From Tenacibaculum sp. 190524A05c (GTDB lineage Bacteria; Bacteroidota; Bacteroidia; Flavobacteriales; Flavobacteriaceae): a stretch of DNA of 64,000 nucleotides. Position 1 is the first letter of the stretch; every line of letters starts with the position of its first letter. The stretch is from NCBI RefSeq assembly GCF_964036595.1, contig NZ_OZ038523.1, positions 3,850,501 to 3,914,500 of the forward strand, read 5' to 3'. The notes below the pieces were generated by a model. The model worked only from the letters and a program-made list of their open reading frames with translations. It was not told where the DNA came from and did no database searches. The position numbers were made by a program, and so were the translations under genes. This document shows, in pieces, positions 52,279-62,054 of this stretch.

Positions 52279-52911
52279 ATGAACTACTTAAGAGAGACTT
52301 ATTTTTTCGATTATAGTAATGAAGTAATTCAGAATGTAATCTCAGAATTTAAAGATGAATCGTTGACAGATAAAGAAAAAACGATTCGTATGTACACAAA
52401 AATTCGAGATGAATGGCGTTATGATCCGTATACAATAAGTCTCTCTAAAGAAAAATATAAGGCCAGTCATATTGGTCAGATTTCTTCAGGGAATTGTGTC
52501 GAGAAATCCATTTTACTAATTGCTTGTTTAAGAGCTCTAGAAATTCCGGCAAGATTACACTTAGGAAAAGTAAAAAACCATATTGCTGTTGAACGTTTAA
52601 CTGAAAAGTTTGGTTCTAATGAATTGACTCCTCATGGAATGGTTAATGTAGAGTTAGATGGGAAATGGTTGAAAATGTCACCGGCATTTAATACAGCTTT
52701 ATGCAAAATGTTTAATGTTGATCCATTAGATTTTGATGGAGAAAATGATTCATTTTTGCAGCAGTATAACAGTTCTGGAAGCCTGTTTATGGAATATGTT
52801 GATGATTACGGTCATTTTGAGGATGTTCCAGTAGAATTTATGGTGAATAATATCAAAGAACACTATCCGCATATTTTCGATGTAGATAATATTACAGAAT
52901 TCAAATTATAG
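52279..52911 (+). CDS. Transglutaminase-like protein
   Basis: A 210-residue protein of the transglutaminase/protease-like fold. GNCVEKSILLIACLRALEIP has the catalytic-type Cys, GKVKNHIAVERL and LTPHGMVNVELDGKWLKMSPAFN the His region. The third catalytic acid is not obvious (Ser in MSPAFN). Starts 16 bases after the M3 gene and is probably co-transcribed. Substrate unknown. Confidence 0.85.
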   Translation: MNYLRETYFFDYSNEVIQNVISEFKDESLTDKEKTIRMYTKIRDEWRYDPYTISLSKEKYKASHIGQISSGNCVEKSILLIACLRALEIPARLHLGKVKNHIAVERLTEKFGSNELTPHGMVNVELDGKWLKMSPAFNTALCKMFNVDPLDFDGENDSFLQQYNSSGSLFMEYVDDYGHFEDVPVEFMVNNIKEHYPHIFDVDNITEFKL

Positions 52912-52925
52912 TTTTCGAAATTTAT

Positions 52926-53495
52926 ATGAACGAATATTACGATAACGAAACATTTACCAAAGTCAGTTTTACTAGTGAGCAACTTAGTAAAACTGACTTT
53001 GATTCTTGTACCTTTAAAAGTTGTGATTTATCGGAGCTTCATATCAATAATTCTGAATTTCTAGAATGTGAGTTCATTGACTGTAACTTGAGTAATACTC
53101 GTTTAAAAGATTCTAGTTTTAAAGACACTCATTTTTACAATTCAAAACTTTTAGGTGTCAAGTTTTATGAAGTTGATCCTTTCTTACTAAGAATGAATTT
53201 TAAAGATTGTCAATTGGATTATGCTTCTTTTTATCAATTAAAAGTGCAAAATTTTCAGTTTGTAGATTCAAGTATCAAAGAAGTAGATTTTACCCAAGCA
53301 GATGTTCAATTTTCTTATTTTGATAATTGTGATTTATTGGGATCTATTTTTGAAGAAACAGATTTACGAAATGTAAATTTTAAAACATCACGTAACTTTT
53401 CAATAGATTTGGAAACTAACAAAGTAGAAAAAGCTATATTTTCAAAGGATAATGTTGCTAACTTGTTAGAGAAGTATAAAATCAGGTTAGAATGA
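52926..53495 (+). CDS. Pentapeptide repeat protein (McbG/Qnr-like)
   Basis: A 189-residue right-handed beta-helix protein. Five-residue repeats with central Leu/Phe run almost from end to end (for example SCTFKSCDLS, CEFIDCNLSNTRLKDSSF, LDYASFYQLK, EVDFTQADVQFSYF, CDLLGSIFEETDLRNVNF). Length, the break after KFYEVDPFLL and the ending SIDLETNKV...LLEKYKI resemble McbG (187 residues), a gyrase-protecting immunity protein, and Qnr. Whether it binds topoisomerase here is inferred. Confidence 0.85.
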   Translation: MNEYYDNETFTKVSFTSEQLSKTDFDSCTFKSCDLSELHINNSEFLECEFIDCNLSNTRLKDSSFKDTHFYNSKLLGVKFYEVDPFLLRMNFKDCQLDYASFYQLKVQNFQFVDSSIKEVDFTQADVQFSYFDNCDLLGSIFEETDLRNVNFKTSRNFSIDLETNKVEKAIFSKDNVANLLEKYKIRLE

Positions 53496-53524
53496 TTTTT
53501 GAATAAACAGAAAATAAAAGTGCT

Positions 53525-53860
53525 ATGATTGATTTTGAAAAGTATTATGGAAATTTAGATGTTTATGGTTTGGTTGAAATAATTGAATCTATAGATGAAT
53601 ATGATCCTAAAGTCATCAAGTATTGTTTGTATAGACTTGATGAGTTGAAAGTTCCTAAAGAATCAATTTTAGAGGCTTCCGAAACAGCTTTGTCTAGGAG
53701 GTTTTTTAAGTATTTTTCTACGTTTAAATATCTTAAAAAAGAAACAATTTATCTTGACAGCTATTTTTTCAGTGAAGAAGAGGTGAAGAATATTTTTTAT
53801 GCAACTCACCATAATTATATTCAATATGTAAATAATGCTACATTAAATATGCCTACATAA
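53525..53860 (+). CDS. Hypothetical protein
   Basis: A 111-residue helical protein starting MIDFEKYYGNLDVYGLVEII. No signal peptide or recognised motif. It lies 29 bases after the pentapeptide gene on the same strand. Confidence 0.6.
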   Translation: MIDFEKYYGNLDVYGLVEIIESIDEYDPKVIKYCLYRLDELKVPKESILEASETALSRRFFKYFSTFKYLKKETIYLDSYFFSEEEVKNIFYATHHNYIQYVNNATLNMPT

Positions 53861-53915
53861 ACAAAAACTTGAAAAAACAAAGTAAATTTACAATCAGGAT
53901 TTATTTCAAAAATTA

Positions 53916-54845
53916 ATGTCAAAAGAAATAGAACAAAGTCTAGAAAAAATACCAGTAATTAATTGGTTAGTAAGATTTGGGAAACAAATTAAAATTCCAG
54001 GTCTAGAAGGACTATCGTTGTATGATGTTCTTGAAATGTATGTCATTGGAATTGTAAAAGGTGCATTAACTACAAGAGCAGGAGGAATTGCGTTTAGTTT
54101 TTTTATGGCAATCTTTCCTTTTTTACTTTTTATACTTACGTTGATTCCGTATTTACCTATTGATGGATTTCAAGAAGGTTTATTTGATTTAATTCGTGAA
54201 GGATTACCTCCAAAAACTTTTGATGCAGTTAATGGTGTGATTAAAGATATTTTAAATAATCAATATGGAGGATTACTATCCTTTGGTTTTTTAGCGTCCA
54301 TATTTTTAATGACAAATGGAGTTAATGCAATATTCGGAGGATTTGAATACTCTTATCACGTTCGAGAGTTCAGAAATGTATTTAGAACTTACGTAGTTTC
54401 GCTTGGAGTTTCATTACTAATGTCTTTTTTCTTAATCATTACTGTTACATTAATTATCTTATATCAAATAGCATTATCTAAAATAGATGACATTGGTTGG
54501 TTTGATACCGGAGAACTCAACCTGTTTTATTTAGGAAGAGGATTGTTATTCTTAATAATGATTTACACTGTAGTGTCTTTATTATTTAGATATGGAACAA
54601 AACAAGGAAAGCAAATTAAGTTTTTTTCACCAGGAGCTTTATTAACAACAGTAGTGTCTTTGTTTACATTTTATCTTTTTGGTATTTATGTGGTTAAGTT
54701 TGCTAAATACAATCAATTATACGGTTCAATCGGAACTTTATTAATCTTAATGTTATTCGTTTGGTTGAATGCAATTGTATTATTACTTGGTTTTGAATTG
54801 AATGCGTCTATATATCAGTTAAAACGTCGAAATAAAACTTCATAA
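53916..54845 (+). CDS. YihY/virulence factor BrkB-family membrane protein
   Basis: A 309-residue inner-membrane protein with six helices. GALTTRAGGIAFSFFMAIFP, GLPPKTFDAVNGVIKDIL, FGFLASIFLMTNGVNAIFGG and KYNQLYGSIGTLLILMLFVW are family hallmarks. Once named RNase BN by error; true function unresolved. Confidence 0.93.
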   Translation: MSKEIEQSLEKIPVINWLVRFGKQIKIPGLEGLSLYDVLEMYVIGIVKGALTTRAGGIAFSFFMAIFPFLLFILTLIPYLPIDGFQEGLFDLIREGLPPKTFDAVNGVIKDILNNQYGGLLSFGFLASIFLMTNGVNAIFGGFEYSYHVREFRNVFRTYVVSLGVSLLMSFFLIITVTLIILYQIALSKIDDIGWFDTGELNLFYLGRGLLFLIMIYTVVSLLFRYGTKQGKQIKFFSPGALLTTVVSLFTFYLFGIYVVKFAKYNQLYGSIGTLLILMLFVWLNAIVLLLGFELNASIYQLKRRNKTS

Positions 54846-54914
54846 TCCGCCAATAAATTCGGATATTTGCAGGCTGAAATAAACACTATTTATTTTTTAA
54901 TCGATTTATAACTT

Positions 54915-56279
54915 ATGAAACCAGGAATTCCAAAGGGAACAAGAGACTTTTCATCTACTCAAGTAGCAAGAAGAAACTTTATATTTAATACGATAAAGCA
55001 TTCTTTTGAATTGTACGGTTTTCAACCTATTGAAACACCGAGTTTCGAGAATTCATCAACCTTAATGGGTAAGTATGGAGAAGAAGGAGATCGATTAATC
55101 TTTAAGATTTTAAATTCTGGAGATTATTTAAATAAAGTAGATGAGAATTTATTAACAGAAAAGAATAGTACTAAAGTAACTACTCAGATTTCTGAAAAGG
55201 CATTACGTTACGATTTAACAGTGCCTTTTGCACGATATGTTGTACAGCACCAAAATGAAATAACCTTTCCTTTTAAGCGATATCAAATTCAGCCAGTTTG
55301 GAGAGCAGATAGACCGCAAAAAGGACGTTTTAGAGAGTTTTATCAGTGTGATGCAGATGTGGTAGGAAGCCAATCGTTATGGCAAGAAGTTGAATTTGTA
55401 CAATTATATGATTCAGTTTTTAGTAAGTTAAATGTTCAAGGAACGACGATTAAGATCAACAATCGTAAAATACTATCTGGAATAGCTGAAGTTATTGGAG
55501 CAAAAGATAAACTTATTGATTTTACAGTTGCATTAGATAAACTAGATAAAATTGGTAAGGATGGTGTTGTAAAAGAAATGTTAGAGAAAGGTATCTCTGA
55601 AGAAGCCATTGAAAAAGTTCAACCTTTGTTTGATTTTACAGGAACCAATAATGATAAATTAAATTCTTTAGCTGAAATGTTATCTTCTTCTGAAGAAGGA
55701 ACAAAAGGAGTAGAAGAATTACGTTTTGTAATTGATAGTGTAGCAGAATTAGGATTACAAACTTCAGATTTGGATGTAGACGTAACCTTAGCTAGAGGAT
55801 TAAATTATTACACAGGCGCAATATTTGAAGTTTCAGCTCCAAAGGAAGTGAAAATTGGTTCTATCGGTGGCGGAGGAAGATATGACGATTTGACTGGAAT
55901 TTTCGGCTTAAAAGACGTAAGTGGTGTAGGAATTTCATTTGGTTTAGATCGAATTTATTTGGTAATGGAAGAATTAGGGCTATTTGAGGCAGTTGAATTA
56001 CCAAAGCCAAAAGTATTGTTCTTAAACTTTGATGAAAGCGAATCTTTAGCTAAAATGAAGGCAATTAATGAGTTACGAGCTAATGGTGTGAAGACAGAGC
56101 TATACCCAGATGTTGCTACAAGTAACAACCAACAAAAGAAGCAATGGAAGTATGTTGATAAAAGAGGCATAGAATTTGTAATTACTTCCATTGAAGATGA
56201 GCAGTTAAAGTTCAAAAACACAAAAACAAGAGAAGAAAAACTCCTTACAATCAAGGAAATAATTAAAATAGTACAATAA
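54915..56279 (+). CDS. hisS: Histidine-tRNA ligase
   Basis: A 454-residue class II synthetase. [20 protein letters not shown] begins it; motif 2 is [19 protein letters not shown], the histidine-A site [14 protein letters not shown] and motif 3 [16 protein letters not shown] normal anticodon-binding domain finishes it (from about 365). Confidence 0.96.
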   Translation: MKPGIPKGTRDFSSTQVARRNFIFNTIKHSFELYGFQPIETPSFENSSTLMGKYGEEGDRLIFKILNSGDYLNKVDENLLTEKNSTKVTTQISEKALRYDLTVPFARYVVQHQNEITFPFKRYQIQPVWRADRPQKGRFREFYQCDADVVGSQSLWQEVEFVQLYDSVFSKLNVQGTTIKINNRKILSGIAEVIGAKDKLIDFTVALDKLDKIGKDGVVKEMLEKGISEEAIEKVQPLFDFTGTNNDKLNSLAEMLSSSEEGTKGVEELRFVIDSVAELGLQTSDLDVDVTLARGLNYYTGAIFEVSAPKEVKIGSIGGGGRYDDLTGIFGLKDVSGVGISFGLDRIYLVMEELGLFEAVELPKPKVLFLNFDESESLAKMKAINELRANGVKTELYPDVATSNNQQKKQWKYVDKRGIEFVITSIEDEQLKFKNTKTREEKLLTIKEIIKIVQ

Positions 56280-56327
56280 AAAGAACTTTTTGTTTTATCT
56301 TTACAAAAAAACATTAAACAAAAAGTT

Positions 56328-57017
56328 ATGTTCGAGATCCACAATAATATGACAGACGATAGAATAGACGAAATAGGTGAGAACCACGTTGGAACATCTG
56401 CAACAACGCCATTAAGAGCTGACGCATTTGATATTTCAGATGAAGAAAAGATTGCAAAAATCCAGGAAAGCGTAAAAGATATTCTTATAACGTTAGGTAT
56501 GGATTTAACTGATGACAGTTTACAAGGTACGCCAAAACGTGTTGCAAAAGCTTTTGTTAATGAGTTATTCATGGGATTAAATCCAAAGAATAAACCAAAG
56601 GCATCAACTTTTGATAATAATTATAAATATGGAGAGATGTTAGTAGAGAAGAATATCATTGTGTATTCTACTTGTGAACATCACTTATTACCAATTATAG
56701 GTAGAGCTCATGTTGCTTACATCTCTAATGGAAAAGTAATTGGTTTATCTAAAATGAACCGTTTAGTTGAGTATTTCGCTAAGCGTCCACAAGTTCAAGA
56801 GCGTTTAACTATGCAAGTAGTACAAGCAATGCAAGAAGCTTTAGGTACAGATGATGTTGCGTGTGTAATTGATGCAAAACATTTATGTGTAAACTCTCGT
56901 GGTATTAAAGATATTGAGAGTTCAACTGTAACGGCTGAATTTGGTGGGAAATTCAAAAACAAAGAGACTAAAAGAGAATTTTTAGACTACATTAAATTGA
57001 ATACAACTTTTGATTAG
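56328..57017 (+). CDS. folE: GTP cyclohydrolase I
   Basis: A 229-residue enzyme converting GTP to dihydroneopterin triphosphate for folate and pterins. Zinc ligands lie in YSTCEHHLLPIIGRAHVAYI and ACVIDAKHLCVNSRGI; DSLQGTPKRVAKAFVNELF and LSKMNRLVEYFAKRPQVQER also match. The first 50 residues are a variable acidic extension. Followed by a terminator. Confidence 0.95.
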   Translation: MFEIHNNMTDDRIDEIGENHVGTSATTPLRADAFDISDEEKIAKIQESVKDILITLGMDLTDDSLQGTPKRVAKAFVNELFMGLNPKNKPKASTFDNNYKYGEMLVEKNIIVYSTCEHHLLPIIGRAHVAYISNGKVIGLSKMNRLVEYFAKRPQVQERLTMQVVQAMQEALGTDDVACVIDAKHLCVNSRGIKDIESSTVTAEFGGKFKNKETKREFLDYIKLNTTFD

Positions 57018-57050
57018 TTTTTAATCTAGTAAGTATATATAACAAACAGG

Positions 57051-57077
57051 AAAAAGCGGCTTTTAGCCGCTTTTTTT
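57051..57077. terminator. Bidirectional terminator between folE and the flavoenzyme gene
   Basis: Perfect 10-bp stem AAAAAGCGGC / GCCGCTTTTT with 5-base loop, then T. It serves folE on one strand and the oxidoreductase on the other. The same stem occurs at 60084-60110. Confidence 0.88.
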
Positions 57078-57079
57078 AT

Positions 57080-59950
57080 TTACCATCCTAAGTAATAATC
57101 TTTATCTAACCAATCTGGACATTCTAAGTCATATTTCTCTCGCATAATATGTTCTGTTACACAAAATGCTCCTTCAACCCATCCCTGCTGATCTGAATAG
57201 GCTTCTCCAGCAATAAATATGCGCTCTTCTTCAAATGGTTGTCTTATGTAAGGCATTACATCCCAAACTTTATATTCGTTTTTCCAAGCGTGATATCCTC
57301 CTCCATAAGGATCTTTAGTCCAATCTTTATAAGCTGAGGTATATGGTGGTGGTACTTCTACATTTGGTCCATGTAGTTCTCGTACTTGATTCATTACTTC
57401 TCCAACCATCATTTTACTTGCGTGTTCATAATTAGCATAATTGCTGTTTTTTGCACGTACTAATTTCGTTTCTCTAGTTTGAAATTTCTCTCCAGCTTCT
57501 AATGCTTGCCAAAAAGTAACAGTTCTCATATCATTATAACTAGCTAAAAATAACGAGTGAGAATTTACAGGATCAACACCAAAATAATAACATTGTCTCA
57601 TTGGTAAATCTGTAATAGATTCTCCTGCCATTGCTCCTAAACCAGCTTCCCACCAAGGTTCTTCAAAACCAAGTAATATTTTAACTGATGGTTCTGGAAT
57701 AACAGAGTTTAGATTGTTATGCAGTTTGTGATTTTTTTCTGGATTGAAGAAGAAATTGTCTTGATCTAGTAACTCCAAAGAACGTTTTGGCATTCCTAGA
57801 ATGATATCCTTAGCTTCAACTTCGTAGTATTCTTCTTTCTTTAAATTGTAAAAAGTCAAAATGTATTTGTACTCACTAAGTTTATCTTTGTTTCTTCTGA
57901 ACGTTTTTAGTTTATTTCGAGTGTAAATCGTTCCACCTTGTTGAATGAAATCATCTCCTAAACAGGTTAATATTTGATCATATCCACCTTCAATAGTTTT
58001 ATATTTCACGGAGTCACTAGCAAAATCTCCCACCATGTATGGGAAAGCTTCGGCAGCATTCCAGTTGATCGTATTTGAATAATAGCCTCCTGCTTGTGCT
58101 AAGAACTCATAACATTCTTGAGAAGAACGGTCTTTTAATAAGTTCCAAAATCCGATTTTATAAACTTTTATTCCTTTGTATGGTCCATCAAATTGATAAA
58201 CAAGTTCTTGTTTAACACGGTTCCATTCTTCACGTGGATTAGGATTTTCTTGAATTTGTTTTAATGAATATCCATCTGCTTCTAGAACCTCACTAATAAT
58301 TTCTGTGAAAATATCATCTGAACTCTTTCCTTCAAACCGTTCTTCAACAAAATATCGAGTTTTAAACTTTTCTCCAGTAATTTGAGATTGAGAAAATCTA
58401 TTGGCAAAGAAGCGTTGCTTTCTTAAATAATATAAATGATGATTAGCATCACCCATTGGAAAATCAATTGGATTTAAACCATACTGAGTAGAAAATACAT
58501 CTTCAATTAACGCAGTTACAATTTTCTGTTCCGTCATATATCGCATTCCTCCAAGTTCTCCAACTACATTCATTCCTGGAAGTTTTACGGATTCTAATCT
58601 TCCTCCGATACGATCACTCATTTCGAAAATAGCCACCTCTAAATCCAGTTTTTCTCCTTTTGTATTGGTTCCGTTTAATAATCTGTAACCAGAATACAAT
58701 CCTGAAGCTCCAGCACCAACAATAGCAACGTCTAATTGTTGTCTTTTTGCTTCTTTAGTTAAAAATCGATTACTGATTTCACCTCGTACAACTGGCCATT
58801 GAATTTTAAAATGTGATATATCAAACTTTGTTTTTCCTTTAACAGCTAAGTCAGAAAGAATTTTACCTAATAAAGGAATGAATTTAGCAGCCCAACCACC
58901 AGTGTATACAATAATGTTTTTATGATTATGTACCCAATTAGGAAGTGTATCTAACATCAACTCTTTATTGTTATTGTTTAAAGTGATTAAACAAGTAGAG
59001 GTGAATTCTGGATTATCATCCAAGCCAATCATATGGTCTCTAACCCAAGCTGAGTTTAGTGCTAAACTTTCTTCACTCGGAATTCCGGTTCTATCTGAAG
59101 GATCTTTAAGAATGCGATCTGGAATATCTGGTGCTACACGAATGTATCCTGGATTTGCCCAATTTTCCTCAGGGAAACCATAAAATAAACTTGTGTTTTG
59201 TGGTTTTTGAAATACAAACCAAGTTGGTAATTTTATATCCTCAGTTTTCTTATAATAAGCTGAAGACATTTCCCAGATATCAACATTTACAGATAGTCCG
59301 AAATGTTTTAGAATATCGTTTACAAAAGCTCCTGGAGTAATAACTAATTTTTCTGTAGTGTACAGGTGTTCTGCAGTTTCTACATTTATTATTCCAGTGT
59401 TTAAGGATTGAATGTTAGTTACAGGAGTGAATTCTAACAAATCAATATTTCCTGCGTTATTTGCAATATTGAATAAAGCTTTTAATGTTGCTTTTAAATC
59501 AATGATTCCGCCATCATTTTGAAAGAATCCATTATAGTCTTCTGGAATATCTTTGAAAGGAAACTGTTCTTGAATTTGAGCAGCGTTTAAAGGAGTGTAG
59601 GGGATATGTAATTTATCCATTACATCCATGGCAGCTTGAATTCCTCCTTCTTGAGAACTAATACTTGGATCTCCAAACCATAATGATCCTACTTTGTCAA
59701 TCAGTTGCTCGTCTGTTGTTTTTTGAAGTTTCTCCCAATATGGAATAGATTCTAAAGCGAGTTTAGACATGTATTCTTGAGCATATTGAACTCTAAATTG
59801 ACGGGAAAGTCCGGCAGAACTTCCTTTGTCATTAAAAAAGCCAAATTGTTCTAAAACAAGTACGTTTTTGTTGCTGTTAGCTAACTCAGCCGCTGTTGCT
59901 AATCCCATGGCACCACCACCAATGATAATAATATCGTATTCGGTTTTCAT
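57080..59950 (-). CDS. Fused FAD-dependent oxidoreductase: DAO/sarcosine-oxidase domain plus flavin amine oxidase
   Basis: A 956-residue protein carrying two complete flavoenzymes. Residues 1-385 are DAO/monomeric-sarcosine-oxidase-like: FAD motif IIIIGGGAMGLATAAELA, then STCLITLNNNNKELMLDTLP with Cys320 where the covalent-FAD Cys of sarcosine oxidase sits, and YTGGWAAKFIPLLGKIL. From about 402 a second Rossmann motif, VAIVGAGASGLYSGYRLL and FEMSDRIGGRLESV, opens an amine-oxidase domain ending in AGEAYSDQQGWVEGAFC. It resembles L-amino acid or tryptophan oxidases. Both halves keep their FAD motifs. Expected products include H2O2 and an imine or keto acid; substrate unknown. Confidence 0.9.
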   Translation of the reverse strand: MKTEYDIIIIGGGAMGLATAAELANSNKNVLVLEQFGFFNDKGSSAGLSRQFRVQYAQEYMSKLALESIPYWEKLQKTTDEQLIDKVGSLWFGDPSISSQEGGIQAAMDVMDKLHIPYTPLNAAQIQEQFPFKDIPEDYNGFFQNDGGIIDLKATLKALFNIANNAGNIDLLEFTPVTNIQSLNTGIINVETAEHLYTTEKLVITPGAFVNDILKHFGLSVNVDIWEMSSAYYKKTEDIKLPTWFVFQKPQNTSLFYGFPEENWANPGYIRVAPDIPDRILKDPSDRTGIPSEESLALNSAWVRDHMIGLDDNPEFTSTCLITLNNNNKELMLDTLPNWVHNHKNIIVYTGGWAAKFIPLLGKILSDLAVKGKTKFDISHFKIQWPVVRGEISNRFLTKEAKRQQLDVAIVGAGASGLYSGYRLLNGTNTKGEKLDLEVAIFEMSDRIGGRLESVKLPGMNVVGELGGMRYMTEQKIVTALIEDVFSTQYGLNPIDFPMGDANHHLYYLRKQRFFANRFSQSQITGEKFKTRYFVEERFEGKSSDDIFTEIISEVLEADGYSLKQIQENPNPREEWNRVKQELVYQFDGPYKGIKVYKIGFWNLLKDRSSQECYEFLAQAGGYYSNTINWNAAEAFPYMVGDFASDSVKYKTIEGGYDQILTCLGDDFIQQGGTIYTRNKLKTFRRNKDKLSEYKYILTFYNLKKEEYYEVEAKDIILGMPKRSLELLDQDNFFFNPEKNHKLHNNLNSVIPEPSVKILLGFEEPWWEAGLGAMAGESITDLPMRQCYYFGVDPVNSHSLFLASYNDMRTVTFWQALEAGEKFQTRETKLVRAKNSNYANYEHASKMMVGEVMNQVRELHGPNVEVPPPYTSAYKDWTKDPYGGGYHAWKNEYKVWDVMPYIRQPFEEERIFIAGEAYSDQQGWVEGAFCVTEHIMREKYDLECPDWLDKDYYLGW

Positions 59951-60083
59951 GATAATCTCTAATAAAGGTTAATAGTAAGTTTTGATAGCATTAAATTACT
60001 GACTATCTGACTTCGCTTGTGAGATTAAACCATGACTGTAACAGATTAAGGTATAAGTGAAAATATGTGAATCTTATAAATAA

Positions 60084-60110
60084 AAAAAGCGGCTAATAAA
60101 GCCGCTTTTT
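60084..60110. terminator. Terminator after the coiled-coil protein gene
   Basis: Stem AAAAAGCGGC / GCCGCTTTTT, loop TAATAAA. It follows the minus-strand coiled-coil gene. The gap 59951-60083 holds the flavoenzyme's upstream region but no gene. Confidence 0.82.
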
Positions 60111-60130
60111 AAATATTGTGTATCTCTTAA

Positions 60131-60901
60131 TTACGAGATTAAATTGTCAATTTTTTCCTTCTCTTCCGCAGCAAGAGCAGCATCAACCAAGATACGTCCA
60201 CTGTGCTCATCGATAGTAATTTTCTTTCTGTTAGCAATTTCTAATTGAACTTGTGGTGGAATTGTAAAGAAAGAACCTCCAGCAGCTCCACGCTCAATTG
60301 ATACAACAGCTAATCCGTTTTTCACTTTATTACGAATTCTTTTGTAAGCAGTTAATAGGTGAGCATCGATTGATTGAGAGAACTCTTCAGACTTTTGAAT
60401 TAATAATTGCTCTTCTTTCTCAGTTTCCTTTAAGATAGCGTCTAACTCAGATTTTTTAGCATTTAAATGTCCTTCTTGTAAGTTTAATTTCTCTTTTGTA
60501 GAATCAACAACTTGTTTCTTTTGAGAAATCTTTGCTTTGAATTCCTTAATTCTTTTTTCTGCTAATTGAATTTCTAATTCTTGGTATTCAACTTCTTTAC
60601 TTAAAGAGTCAAATTCTCTATTGTTACGAACATTCTTTTGTTGTTCAGCGTATTTTTTAATTAACGATTTAGACTCTTCGATAGCTAACTTTTTGTTACT
60701 GATATCTGTATTTAAGTTATCAATATCTTGTGCTAAGTTTGAAAGTCTAGTATTTAATCCGGCAACGTCATCTTCTAAATCTTCTACTTCTAAAGGTAAT
60801 TCACCACGAACACTTCTTATCTCATCAATTCTAGAGTCAATTAATTGTAAGTCGTATAGCGCTCTTAATTTTTGTTCTACCGTTACTTCTTTTTTTGCCA
60901 T
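60131..60901 (-). CDS. Coiled-coil C4-type zinc ribbon family protein lacking the zinc cysteines
   Basis: A 256-residue protein. About residues 30-180 are a long antiparallel coiled coil (VAGLNTRLSNLAQDIDNLNT onward), with the family's NNREFDSLSKEVEYQE. The C-terminus corresponds to the C4 zinc-ribbon (usually CxxC ... CxxCGRILVD) but reads GGSFFTIPPQVQLEIANRKK and DEHSGRILVD, so all four Cys are replaced. CT398-like proteins of this family bind flagellar or secretion components in other phyla. It starts six bases before the Nif3 gene's stop region and is likely co-transcribed. Confidence 0.88.
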   Translation of the reverse strand: MAKKEVTVEQKLRALYDLQLIDSRIDEIRSVRGELPLEVEDLEDDVAGLNTRLSNLAQDIDNLNTDISNKKLAIEESKSLIKKYAEQQKNVRNNREFDSLSKEVEYQELEIQLAEKRIKEFKAKISQKKQVVDSTKEKLNLQEGHLNAKKSELDAILKETEKEEQLLIQKSEEFSQSIDAHLLTAYKRIRNKVKNGLAVVSIERGAAGGSFFTIPPQVQLEIANRKKITIDEHSGRILVDAALAAEEKEKIDNLIS

Positions 60902-60907
60902 TGTCTA

Positions 60908-62002
60908 TTAAATATAATATATTGGATTTGTTCTCTTTTCGCTTAAACGAATCGCAAAATTAGTAAATTTTTTTGTAAGATGGTCAACTAAAAGGTTTTT
61001 TGTAAACTGTTCACTTTCATAATGTCCAACATCTGCTAATAAAATGCGGTTTTCAGCTTTATAAAATTCGTGATATTTAAAGTCTGCGCTGATGTAAGCA
61101 TCGGCTTTTTCGCGAATAGCATTTGAAATAGCAAAACTACCTGCGCCACCTAAAACAGCTACTTTTTTAACTGATTTTCCTATTAGTTTTGAGTGACGAA
61201 CACATCCTGTTTTAAATGTTGATTTTACCAATTTTAAAAACTCATTTTCATCAATTGCTTCTTCAAACTCACCGATCATTCCCATTCCAACATTTTGTTG
61301 TTTGTTGTTTAAAGTAATAACTTCATACGCTACTTCTTCATAAGGATGATTTTGAAAAAGTTGTCCTAAAATTTTACCTTCAAGATGACTTTCAAAAGTT
61401 ACAGTGATACAGGTTTCTTCCTCATATTGTAACTCACCTTTTTTACCTACAGTAGGGTTTGAATGTTCATTTCCTCTATAACTTCCTTTACCTTCAACAT
61501 TAAAAGAACAATTGTCGTAATTCCCAATATTTCCAGCGCCAGCTTCGAATAATTTCTCTCTTAGGTTATTTGCGTCTCTAAACGGAACATAAGTGGTTAG
61601 TTTTTTTATGTTTCCTTTTTTAGGAATTAAAGTTTTTGTGTTTTGTAGTTGTAAAACTTCACACATTTTAGCAGAAACACCTACATTAGAATTGTCTAAA
61701 GCTGTGTGTGTCGCATAAATAGCAATATCGTTTTTTATAGCTTTTAAAACCGCTCTTTCGACATAATTATTACCATTTAATTTTTTTAATCCACCAAAAA
61801 TAATTGGATGGAAGCTTACTATTAAATTACAGTTGTTTTCTATTGCTTCATCTACAACTTCTTCTAACGTATCTAAAGTTACTAATACACCCGTAACTTC
61901 TGTTTTATAGTTTCCAACTAATAAACCAACATTATCAAAGTCTTCAGCATAAGAAAGTGGAGCAATTTCTTCAATATGATTTGTTATATCTCTAATTGTC
62001 AT
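60908..62002 (-). CDS. Nif3-like dinuclear metal-centre protein
   Basis: A 364-residue NIF3/YbgI family protein. The N- and C-terminal halves carry metal ligands (VSFHPIIFGGLKKL, ATHTALDN, DVGHYESEQ), with a PII-like insert (about 125-225) as in long bacterial Nif3. It forms a hexamer; enzymatic role uncertain. The downstream coiled-coil gene is its usual Bacteroidota neighbour. Confidence 0.92.
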   Translation of the reverse strand: MTIRDITNHIEEIAPLSYAEDFDNVGLLVGNYKTEVTGVLVTLDTLEEVVDEAIENNCNLIVSFHPIIFGGLKKLNGNNYVERAVLKAIKNDIAIYATHTALDNSNVGVSAKMCEVLQLQNTKTLIPKKGNIKKLTTYVPFRDANNLREKLFEAGAGNIGNYDNCSFNVEGKGSYRGNEHSNPTVGKKGELQYEEETCITVTFESHLEGKILGQLFQNHPYEEVAYEVITLNNKQQNVGMGMIGEFEEAIDENEFLKLVKSTFKTGCVRHSKLIGKSVKKVAVLGGAGSFAISNAIREKADAYISADFKYHEFYKAENRILLADVGHYESEQFTKNLLVDHLTKKFTNFAIRLSEKRTNPIYYI

Positions 62003-62054
62003 CGTATGAATTTATCAATATCAAAGTTAAGATTTTTAATGTATTTTCGTTTCG

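Noticed and set aside
52926..53495. Tandem DNA repeat or CRISPR-like array
   Set aside because: The periodicity is in the protein (five-residue repeats), not in the DNA; no repeated spacers or repeats of constant sequence occur anywhere in the window.
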